Shown: piece by piece, positions 1 to 5,299 of the stretch
How positions within the stretch are numbered: position 1 is the stretch's first letter
Layout of the letters: the number at the start of each line of letters is the position of its first letter
Source of the DNA: DASYAN01 sp036501345
GTDB lineage: Bacteria; Chloroflexota; Ktedonobacteria; Ktedonobacterales; Ktedonobacteraceae
Direction: 5' to 3'
DNA: 5,983 bases
Assembly (NCBI GenBank): GCA_036501345.1
Contig: DASYAN010000461.1
Location: 1 to 5,983 of the forward strand
Position numbers and translations under genes: made by a program
Notes under the pieces: generated by a model
The model's database searches: none
Told to the model about the DNA's origin: nothing
The model's input: only the letters and a program-made list of their open reading frames with translations

Positions 1-201
1 TGAAGAACCACCATGGCTTTATCCTTACGGCGGAGTCAGAAGAACACTGTCTGTTCAGCATTATTGCCTCCCTAGTAAAGTGTATGGTATTGGTCAAAGA
101 CAGTATATCAGTTTAGTCAATGCTGTTCCTTTCAATCTTTATGGAAGCATTGACAACGTTGGGACTAATAGAAGGGCAACACCTTCTCTTTTGATACAAA
201 T
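1..201. other. AT-rich left edge with unresolved partial frames
   Basis: No gene can be assigned with confidence here. Two plus-strand frames are open from the left edge. One runs from base 2 to a TAA at 227-229 (75 residues, rich in Tyr and Arg, using AGA/AGG arginine codons that are rare in the murF-alr gene). The other runs from base 3 to a TAG at 114-116 (37 residues) and contains HHGFILTAESEE, which faintly recalls the glycine-rich C-terminal end of histidine kinase ATPase domains but lacks the GxGT residues. The second frame reopens after that stop and runs to a TGA at 192-194. At most one of these can be the tail of a gene starting outside the window. The next gene signal is the promoter at 202, so any upstream gene ends before or across it. 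Confidence 0.3.
147..171 (+). repeat. 25-base imperfect direct repeat, copy 1
   Basis: This segment matches 644-668 at 21 of 25 positions, and all four differences are transitions. Both copies begin with the same 11 bases, GCATTGACAAC. In the frame that reads Ala-Leu-Thr-Thr-Leu-Gly-Leu, three of the four differences fall at third codon positions and are silent. That suggests the ancestor of this segment was coding. The flanking sequence does not extend the match. This copy has TTGACA but no fitting -10 box downstream, so it is not an obvious promoter. Confidence 0.45.
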
Positions 202-230
202 TTTACATATCGACATAGATATGGTATAAT
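202..230 (+). promoter_or_regulatory. Strong sigma70-type promoter
   Basis: The -35 box TTTACA (202-207, five of six consensus bases) is separated by exactly 17 bases from a perfect -10 box TATAAT (225-230). The -10 is preceded by TGG, giving an extended -10. Transcription should start near 237 and run rightward into the small membrane reading frame, then the hairpin region, then murF-alr. The -10 overlaps the TAA stop (227-229) of one of the partial frames at the left edge. It is the best promoter in the window. Confidence 0.7.
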
Positions 231-288
231 ATAAACAAGTAAATTGGAGTCTAGTAAATATAAAATCTATAGGCTTAAAGAAAGGAAC

Positions 289-318
289 ATGCATATTTTT
301 TATGCACTATGTTTATGA
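289..318 (+). CDS. Possible 9-residue leader peptide
   Basis: ATG at 289 opens a nine-codon frame (MHIFYALCL) that ends in TGA at 316-318. This stop overlaps the ATG at 315-317 in the form ATGA. The purine stretch AAAGAAAGGAAC just before the ATG is the only Shine-Dalgarno-like sequence in the leader, although AGGA lies only two bases from the start codon, closer than usual. The overlap would allow translational coupling to the 55-residue membrane frame, which has no ribosome site of its own. It is a short frame and may be chance. Confidence 0.2.
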   Translation: MHIFYALCL

Positions 319-482
319 ATATAATAACAGGAAACCTCTACACTATATTGGGGCTTTTTGCCCTATTGATAACAGTACCTTTTCTTATCGCAATGCTTTT
401 TCTTCTATTGCGGGTACTGCTACTAGGGATAATTGCGACAATTACTTTCCTAACTCGTAAGAAAGTACACAAAGCACACTGA
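315..482 (+). CDS. Small hydrophobic membrane protein, hypothetical
   Basis: This 55-residue frame starts MNIITGNLY and is almost entirely hydrophobic from residue 9 to residue 47. It has one likely membrane helix at about 9-32, a single Arg at 33, a second hydrophobic run at 34-47, and a basic tail (RKKVHKAH) that would stay in the cytoplasm. It lies 78 bases after the predicted transcription start of the promoter at 202-230. An in-frame ATG at 309 could add two residues. There is no Shine-Dalgarno site at the normal distance; translation may depend on the nine-codon frame ending in the overlapping ATGA. I recognise no family. A competing open frame (302-460, 52 residues, polar) overlaps it, and T-rich DNA can give hydrophobic frames by chance. 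Confidence 0.42.
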   Translation: MNIITGNLYTILGLFALLITVPFLIAMLFLLLRVLLLGIIATITFLTRKKVHKAH

Positions 483-491
483 ATGCTATCA

Positions 492-527
492 ATCGGGAGA
501 AACCAGCAAGCGTACTGGTAGCCCGAT
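492..527 (+). other. Two-tier RNA hairpin in murF-alr leader
   Basis: ATCGGG (492-497) pairs perfectly with CCCGAT (522-527). Inside it, ACCAG (502-506) pairs perfectly with CTGGT (515-519). An asymmetric internal loop (AGAA opposite AG) separates the two stems, and the apical loop has 8 bases. The element sits in a GC-rich island between AT-rich flanks and just ahead of a terminator-like hairpin, which is the usual order of sensor and output in a leader RNA. I do not recognise a known riboswitch. A T-box was considered because of GGTGGGACC at 530-538, but the consensus match is poor. Confidence 0.35.
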
Positions 528-547
528 GCGGTGGGACCATAGACGAG

Positions 548-601
548 AAACGCGGTAGGCGAGGCCATCTCGAGAACGGCTGAACTGGACCCGCGTTTTT
601 T
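548..601 (+). terminator. Hairpin with T-run ahead of murF-alr
   Basis: AAACGCGG (548-555) pairs with CCGCGTTT (591-598), and six Ts run from 596 to 601. The long loop can hold a second stem, CGAG (560-563) with CTCG (569-572). This resembles an intrinsic terminator, although three of the Ts also pair with the As and the closing loop is long. It could end the transcript from the promoter at 202-230 after the small membrane frame, or act as an attenuator. GTGGG (531-535) can pair with CCCAC (606-610), and GCGG (528-531) with CCGC (591-594), offering alternative folds. Confidence 0.45.
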
Positions 602-643
602 GTTGCCCACGAAAATACAATCGTTGGCATAACAGCCATCAAG

Positions 644-668
644 GCATTGACAACATTAGGGCTAACAG
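644..668 (+). repeat. 25-base imperfect direct repeat, copy 2
   Basis: This is the second copy of the segment at 147-171, 497 bases downstream, with four transitions. Here it carries a TTGACA hexamer that fits a promoter -35 box for murF-alr. The same bases also supply the TTG at 647 that could be mistaken for the start codon of that gene. Confidence 0.45.
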
Positions 669-675
669 GTATGGT
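647..675 (+). promoter_or_regulatory. Candidate promoter for murF-alr
   Basis: A perfect -35 box TTGACA (647-652) stands 17 bases before TATGGT (670-675, four of six -10 bases). Transcription would start near 682 and leave about 55 bases before the ATG at 737. It lies after the terminator-like hairpin, so it could give murF-alr a supply independent of the promoter at 202-230. The weak -10 keeps confidence moderate. Confidence 0.42.
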
Positions 676-736
676 TAGGCAGCTAGGCAGGATGCAGTAT
701 ATTTGTATAGAAAGCAGAACATGTATAGGAACTGAT

Positions 737-3571
737 ATGATCTATCTTGATTACTTGCTTGAAGCTACCAAGGGTGTCCTACGCTACCAGGGAAAGCAGA
801 ACCAATTTGCTACCTTCAGTCACGACACGCGTCAAGTGGTGCCAGGTGAGATGTTTGTGGCCGTGCAGGGAATACATAATAATGGGCATGATTACCTGCT
901 GGATGCAGTGCGATTGGGTGCAACGGGCCTACTGGTAGAAGCTGATGCCCTCAATGCACTTAGTGAGCAAATGCATGCTACACTATCTCAGGCCGATGTT
1001 ACAGTTGTGGTGGTAGAAAATACGCGTATCGCGTTGCCGCAATATGCCAGTGCAATTCTCAAACGCTGGCATCCCACTGTCATTGCCGTGGCTGGAGGTG
1101 TTGGTAAGACCAGTACTAAAGAGGCGATTGCTACAGTGCTTGCGAGCCGATTTAAAACGTTCAGAAGCTGGCAAAACTACAATGATCTACTGGGGATTCC
1201 ACTCTCACTGGGTCGTCTGGAAGAAGAGCATGAATATGTGGTGCTGGAACTGGGTTGTGATCATCCTGGCGAAATCACTGATCTCTGTCGCATCATACAT
1301 CCGCAGATCGGTGTACTCACCAATATCAGTCCCGTTCAACTCCAATACTTTGGCTCGGTTGAGCATCTGGCAGATGAACTGGGCGCACTTGTGAGCAGTT
1401 TGCCTGAGGGGGGACGCTTCTTCTATAACCAAGATGATGAAGCAAGTGCGGCCCTGGTAGCACGCAATAAGAACTCGTTAGGCAATATCACCTTCCATTC
1501 ATTTGCACTAAGTTCTCGCATCTCAACTCAGGCGGGAGCTCATCCCGATCTGCACGCTTGTGTCACTGATATCAGCTGGGATGGTGTATGCGGAGAACTT
1601 ATTCAGCCAGTTAGCAAAGAACAAGCTTCCAATGATATCTCTAGTAATGTCCGTAATGTACCGATTGTCTCGCGTCCTGAGGAAGCTGCTGCCTACTTAG
1701 CGACATTGCAGCCCAGGGATGTTCGCAATATACCGCTTGTATCGCACTTACTCGGCGAGCATCACCTGTATACAATGCTGACTGCGTGCCAGATTGGCAT
1801 TACGCTTGGCATGTCTATGGAAGAAGTTCAACAAGCACTGGTAAACGTTGTTCCCATGCTAGGCAGACTCAATCCCTTGCCGGGGGTATGCGACTCTCGT
1901 CTGCTCGATGATACCCACAATGCCTCGCCAGCATCTATGCTTGCCGGACTTGCTACTCTGGATGCACTCACGCCCGCAACGGGACGACGTATCGCGGTGC
2001 TAGGTGATATGTTGAACCTGGGCTATTACCAGGAAAAGGCCCATCGTGAATTAGGGCAGCAGATACCAGACTTTGTAGATTACCTGATTACACATGGAGA
2101 AAGTGCAGCACTGATTGCAGAGGCAGCGAAACAAGTAGGAATGGATAGTGCCCATATTATCACTACCTCAACGCACGAAGATGCTGCTCAGATCGTACGC
2201 AGTCTTCTTGAGCAGTCCAGAGACTTATCCCAGCAGCCAAATGAAGGTCCAGAGTTTCCTAGCAATCATTCGCCATCGGTAGGGGCTGCAATTGATGGGC
2301 CCCGAGGGGTAATGCAGGACGTAGTATTGGTCAAAGGTTCCGAAGAGACGCGTATGGAACGTGTGACAGAGATGTTGATGGCTCGTCCCTGGGAAGCCTC
2401 TGAAAAGCTGGTACGTCAGGCACCGGGTTGGAAAAAGACTATCTTCCGACATGCCGATCGTCCCACCTGGGTCGAAATTGATCTGAACGCCATTGCCAGT
2501 AACGCACGCCACATCAAATCGCTCGTTGGGCCGAATGTACAAGTGATGGCTGCATTAAAGGCTGATGCTTATGGGCATGGAGCCTTAAAGGTTGCTCGTA
2601 CCGTTCTACACAATGGAGCTAGTATGCTTGGTGTTGCCACAGTGAGCGAGGCAGCTCCGTTACGTGAGGCCAATATTAGCGCCCCAATCCTCGTCTTTGG
2701 CTATGTTCCCCTCTGGCAGATGCGCGAAGCGATACGCCTGGATGTGCGTGTGACACTCTATTCCACTGAGGCTGCATATGCACTTTCGCGTGCAGCCCTC
2801 GACCTGAGCAAAACAGTCAAAGTGCATGTTAAGGTGGATACCGGCATGGGACGCCTGGGTATTCGTCATGAACAAATGAACGAGATCGTAGCGCTTGTGC
2901 GTCTGATAAAGGTCCTACCAGGATTAGAACTGGAAGGACTCTATACCCATTTTGCCCAGGCCGATGCAGAGAGCAAAACGCATGCTCATCTGCAGCTTGA
3001 GCGGTTCCTGCAAGTGCTGCATGCCTTACGAGAACAAGGATTACGACCGCCGATCGTGCACGCAGCCAATAGCGCGGCAATGCTGGTTCTTCCCGCTGCT
3101 CATTTCGACATGGTACGACCGGGAATTGCTATTTATGGTCTGCAACCATCGCCCGTGGTTCATCTTCCTGATAGTTTTCGTCCAGCACTCTCGTTCAAAA
3201 CTCAGGTATCACAAGTAAAATGGCTATCTGCTGGCGAAGGTATCAGCTATGGCAGTATTTACGTAACCACGCATCCTACATGTATCGCTGTCTTACCAGT
3301 TGGCTATGCCGATGGTTTCCGCCGTGCTCCGCTTACCTGGGGTACCGTGCTCATCCATGGGCAGGAGGCAGCCATTCTTGGCCGTGTCTGTATGGATCAG
3401 TGTATGGTTGATGTAACAAATATTCCTCAGACACGTATGGGAGATGAAGTAGTATTGATTGGACGTCAGGGTGAGGCCACACTAACTGCCGAACAGGTAG
3501 CAGAGCATTTGGGTACAATTAATTACGAGGTCGTTTCAGAGATCCTAGCACGTGTACCACGGGTAGACTAG
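737..3571 (+). CDS. murF-alr: MurF-alanine racemase fusion protein
   Basis: A 944-residue cytoplasmic fusion. The MurF half (about 1-545) belongs to the enzymes that add D-Ala-D-Ala to UDP-MurNAc-tripeptide using ATP. It shows the N-terminal SHDTRQVVPGEMFVAVQG motif (residues 28-45), the P-loop GGVGKTST (Lys124, Thr125), NYND (147-150), the ELG glutamate (171), DDTHNASP (391-398), GDMLNLG (423-429) and VKGS (532-535). The usual metal-binding His and carbamylated Lys are Gln201 and Leu215, so MurF activity is doubtful. The Alr half (about 575-944, normal length) makes D-Ala from L-Ala with PLP and looks complete: PLP-binding Lys608 in LKADAYGHG, Lys699 and Arg706 in KVDTGMGRLG, catalytic Tyr838 in GISYGS, and CMDQ at 885-888. 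I chose ATG 737 because AGGA lies six bases upstream and the frame matches the MurF N-terminus from there; the upstream TTG at 647 falls in a -35-like box. It is probably cotranscribed with the lipid kinase gene 51 bases downstream. Confidence 0.93.
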   Translation: MIYLDYLLEATKGVLRYQGKQNQFATFSHDTRQVVPGEMFVAVQGIHNNGHDYLLDAVRLGATGLLVEADALNALSEQMHATLSQADVTVVVVENTRIALPQYASAILKRWHPTVIAVAGGVGKTSTKEAIATVLASRFKTFRSWQNYNDLLGIPLSLGRLEEEHEYVVLELGCDHPGEITDLCRIIHPQIGVLTNISPVQLQYFGSVEHLADELGALVSSLPEGGRFFYNQDDEASAALVARNKNSLGNITFHSFALSSRISTQAGAHPDLHACVTDISWDGVCGELIQPVSKEQASNDISSNVRNVPIVSRPEEAAAYLATLQPRDVRNIPLVSHLLGEHHLYTMLTACQIGITLGMSMEEVQQALVNVVPMLGRLNPLPGVCDSRLLDDTHNASPASMLAGLATLDALTPATGRRIAVLGDMLNLGYYQEKAHRELGQQIPDFVDYLITHGESAALIAEAAKQVGMDSAHIITTSTHEDAAQIVRSLLEQSRDLSQQPNEGPEFPSNHSPSVGAAIDGPRGVMQDVVLVKGSEETRMERVTEMLMARPWEASEKLVRQAPGWKKTIFRHADRPTWVEIDLNAIASNARHIKSLVGPNVQVMAALKADAYGHGALKVARTVLHNGASMLGVATVSEAAPLREANISAPILVFGYVPLWQMREAIRLDVRVTLYSTEAAYALSRAALDLSKTVKVHVKVDTGMGRLGIRHEQMNEIVALVRLIKVLPGLELEGLYTHFAQADAESKTHAHLQLERFLQVLHALREQGLRPPIVHAANSAAMLVLPAAHFDMVRPGIAIYGLQPSPVVHLPDSFRPALSFKTQVSQVKWLSAGEGISYGSIYVTTHPTCIAVLPVGYADGFRRAPLTWGTVLIHGQEAAILGRVCMDQCMVDVTNIPQTRMGDEVVLIGRQGEATLTAEQVAEHLGTINYEVVSEILARVPRVD

Positions 3572-3622
3572 GAACTGGCGCGTAAATCTGGTCTGATATT
3601 GCATTGATAGCAGGAGGCATAT

Positions 3623-4600
3623 ATGCAAGAAGATGTGCAAAAAAATATGAAAATGGTTAATAGGCAGCATATTACTGCCATATTGATTGCCAATCCAACA
3701 TCTGGCAGTTACGTTCAAAATGCGAACCATATTGCGGACTGTGTCTCCTATTTGCGTAATCACGGCTGGCAAGCTGAATTGAGGCTAACCCAACAAACCG
3801 GAGATGCCCGCAAATTTGCCCGCGAAGCAGTTGAACAGCATGTCGATGTTGTTGTGGCCGTTGGGGGTGATGGCACGATCAATGAAGTCATTCAAGAACT
3901 AGCGGGCAGTGAGACAGCGCTAGGAGTGCTTCCCTGCGGTACCGTTAATGTCTGGGCTCGTGAAGTGGGCATACCCTTAGATAATGCAGGTGCCCGCGAT
4001 ATTCTGGTCAACGGACAAATACGACGTATTGATCTCGGTCAAATTAATGACCGTTACTTCCTGCTTATGCTTGGGATTGGCTTTGATGGTGAAGTCACTC
4101 ACGAGGTAGAAAAGAAGCCTATCAAGCGTCTTGGCGTGCTGGGCTATTGGGTCATCGGGACTTGGATGGGGATAGGCTACCGTCCTTTCCGCGTGTTGCT
4201 AGAGCTGGCAGGGCGCGTAATCAAACTTAATGCATTGCAGATCATTATTGGTAACACACAGCTGTATGGGGGAGCACTGAAATATACCTGGCTGGCAAAA
4301 TGCGATGATGGGCAATTGGATATCTGTGTTGTTCGCAAACAAAATGTTGTCGGACGCTTCGCCCTTCTGCTGGACTTTTTATTGCATCGTGAGCAACGAC
4401 GCCAATGGGTCCGCTACGAGACAGGCAGCGTGGTAAAAATTTATACCAAGCGGCCAGTAGCAATTCAGCTTGATGGAGACCCATTTGGCCATACAACGAG
4501 AGATGCACCTACCATTGTGACAGTTGTGCCTGGAACCCTCAAGGTTGTTGTCCCTGACCAGACATCGGCTGAAATATTCTCGTCCTCGCAGGAAGTATGA
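3623..4600 (+). CDS. DagK/YegS-type lipid kinase
   Basis: This 325-residue protein belongs to the diacylglycerol kinase catalytic-domain family (DAGK_cat; DgkB, YegS, BmrU and sphingosine kinases). Members phosphorylate a lipid hydroxyl with ATP at the inner face of the membrane, often recycling diacylglycerol to phosphatidic acid. Visible motifs are NPTSG (24-28), the nucleotide-binding GGDGTINE (81-88), GTVNVWARE (106-114, in place of the commoner GTxNDFA), GIGFDG (151-156), YGG (215-217), DDGQLD (228-233) and LDGDP (283-287, where many members have DGE). Length is normal for the family, and there is no signal peptide or clear transmembrane segment. The start is set by AGGAGG (3612-3617) five bases before the ATG. 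It follows murF-alr by 51 bases with no terminator seen, so an envelope operon is likely. The exact lipid substrate cannot be told from sequence. Confidence 0.9.
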   Translation: MQEDVQKNMKMVNRQHITAILIANPTSGSYVQNANHIADCVSYLRNHGWQAELRLTQQTGDARKFAREAVEQHVDVVVAVGGDGTINEVIQELAGSETALGVLPCGTVNVWAREVGIPLDNAGARDILVNGQIRRIDLGQINDRYFLLMLGIGFDGEVTHEVEKKPIKRLGVLGYWVIGTWMGIGYRPFRVLLELAGRVIKLNALQIIIGNTQLYGGALKYTWLAKCDDGQLDICVVRKQNVVGRFALLLDFLLHREQRRQWVRYETGSVVKIYTKRPVAIQLDGDPFGHTTRDAPTIVTVVPGTLKVVVPDQTSAEIFSSSQEV

Positions 4601-4644
4601 GATGAGAAATGGACTGATTAGCTAATAAAGACTCTTAGAGAAGC

Positions 4645-4678
4645 TGAGACTTCCTAGTATGAGTGACGAGGAGTCTCA
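4645..4678. repeat. Inverted repeat between convergent genes
   Basis: TGAGACT (4645-4651) and AGTCTCA (4672-4678) are perfect complements around a 20-base loop. They lie between the converging lipid kinase and small membrane protein genes, and the right arm covers the minus-strand stop codon. An overlapping pair AGACTC (4629-4634) and GAGTCT (4671-4676) gives an alternative fold. Neither strand has a T-run after the stem, so a bidirectional terminator is only a weak suggestion. Confidence 0.25.
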
Positions 4679-5080
4679 CTTCATGGAACTATGTATAGTG
4701 ACATTCACCATGAATATGGTCGAGCAGACAATGCCAAGCGCGATCAATCCACCAAGCCCTTGTTGGCCTAATACAATCCCTAGGGGAATAAGTGGCAGCA
4801 TAGAAAAAACGATTGAAACAATTGCAATGCCCGTGCGTTGGTCAGGTGAGAGTCGGTTGCCTTTCTCACGCACTTTGCCAGTAGTGCTCTGACTCATACG
4901 TTGAGTGATACGCTGAGCTACAGCCTCCACAAAATTATCGTCGAGTGTGCCTCCCTGAGGAGGTTGTTGGTATGGAGCCTCGTACTGCTGTTGAGATGAT
5001 GTGCTATTTCCCTCATAGGCACCATAAGCGGCGCTGGATTGCTGATGGATGGGTTGGTTTGCTTCCATTTGTGGCATCAT
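4676..5080 (-). CDS. Small Q-rich two-helix membrane protein
   Basis: A 134-residue protein of unknown function. Residues 1-44 are low-complexity and rich in Gln, Ser, Tyr and Pro, and so probably disordered. Residues 46-64 (LDDNFVEAVAQRITQRMSQ) could form an amphipathic helix. Residues 65-82 are basic and polar. Two hydrophobic segments follow, about 84-104 and 108-128, joined by a tight GQQG turn, with a short SSMK tail. This is the general shape of small tail-anchored DUF4190-like hairpin membrane proteins, a loose resemblance only. The start at 5080 is chosen because AAGGAG (complement of 5090-5095) lies nine bases upstream. A longer in-frame start at 5119 lacks such a site and would place the Shine-Dalgarno inside the gene. 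Its stop faces the lipid kinase gene tail to tail. Confidence 0.75.
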   Translation of the reverse strand: MMPQMEANQPIHQQSSAAYGAYEGNSTSSQQQYEAPYQQPPQGGTLDDNFVEAVAQRITQRMSQSTTGKVREKGNRLSPDQRTGIAIVSIVFSMLPLIPLGIVLGQQGLGGLIALGIVCSTIFMVNVTIHSSMK

Positions 5081-5121
5081 AATATGCAACTCCTTCTGAA
5101 TCATCAAAAATAATGGCATTA

Positions 5122-5150
5122 AATATACTCTTTCTTATCTACGTAGAAAA
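5122..5150 (-). promoter_or_regulatory. Weak candidate promoter with palindrome
   Basis: On the minus strand TATATT (complement of 5122-5127) is a fair -10 box, with TTTTCT (complement of 5145-5150) 17 bases upstream as a poor -35. The perfect 10-base palindrome TCTACGTAGA (5138-5147) lies between and across these boxes, where a repressor site would be effective. It would serve the small membrane protein gene starting at 5080. The evidence is thin. Confidence 0.22.
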
Positions 5151-5173
5151 TGACCCCATGTTGTATTCTAAGA

Positions 5174-5299
5174 GCTTATCCGAAAACCGAAAGTCGGTGG
5201 TAAAATGAGGAAAGATGAGTAGAAAGAGGAGAGAAAACAATGCAGAGAACATGCCCAAAAATATATTTACTTAATTTTATCATACATCTATTTATATGA
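5174..5299 (+). mobile_element. Possible insertion-sequence end remnant
   Basis: GAGCTTATCCGAAAACC at 5174-5190 resembles the terminal repeats of several insertion sequences. About 65 bases on, a good ribosome site (AGGAG, 5227-5231) stands eight bases before an ATG at 5240. The 19-codon frame opens MQRTCPK and ends at a TGA at 5297-5299. Many IS1-like transposases begin with a zinc-finger motif of the CPxCxS type; here the second Cys and the Ser are Ile and Leu. I infer the decayed first codons of a transposase whose body has been lost. The plus-strand frame ends against the Asp-box repeat array read from the other strand. No matching opposite terminal repeat is present in the window, so this remains a suggestion. 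Confidence 0.3.
5183..5198 (-). terminator. Weak hairpin downstream of Asp-box gene
   Basis: Read on the minus strand, ACCGA, a three-base loop and TCGGT (complement of 5186-5198) form a five-base-pair stem followed at once by Ts (complement of 5183-5186). It lies about 90 bases after the stop of the Asp-box repeat gene and before the small membrane protein gene. The stem is short and the T-run brief, so it would be a weak terminator at best. Confidence 0.2.

Noticed and set aside
302..460. 52-residue polar frame starting MHYVYEY
   Set aside because: It overlaps the hydrophobic frame at 315-482, has no ribosome site, and resembles nothing. The hydrophobic frame with a basic tail is the more protein-like reading.
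525..601. T-box riboswitch
   Set aside because: GGTGGGACC at 530-538 and a following terminator-like hairpin recall a T-box, but the consensus GGTGGTACCGCG is not met, no specifier stem was identified, and murF-alr is not a usual target.
338..656. Two minus-strand open frames (GTG at 610 to 338; ATG at 642 to 442)
   Set aside because: They overlap each other and the promoter-side small gene. They show no recognisable motif or ribosome site. Their composition follows the GC-rich island, which is better explained by RNA structure. The frame read from 656 to about 480 does have high GC at third positions, so a decayed gene fragment is not fully excluded.
2225..3218. Several shorter open frames on both strands inside murF-alr
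   Set aside because: They lie fully within a gene with clear conserved motifs in its own frame and have no independent support.
4659..4892. Plus-strand 77-residue frame
   Set aside because: It is antisense to the small membrane protein gene, which has a strong ribosome site and a coherent membrane topology; the plus-strand frame has neither.
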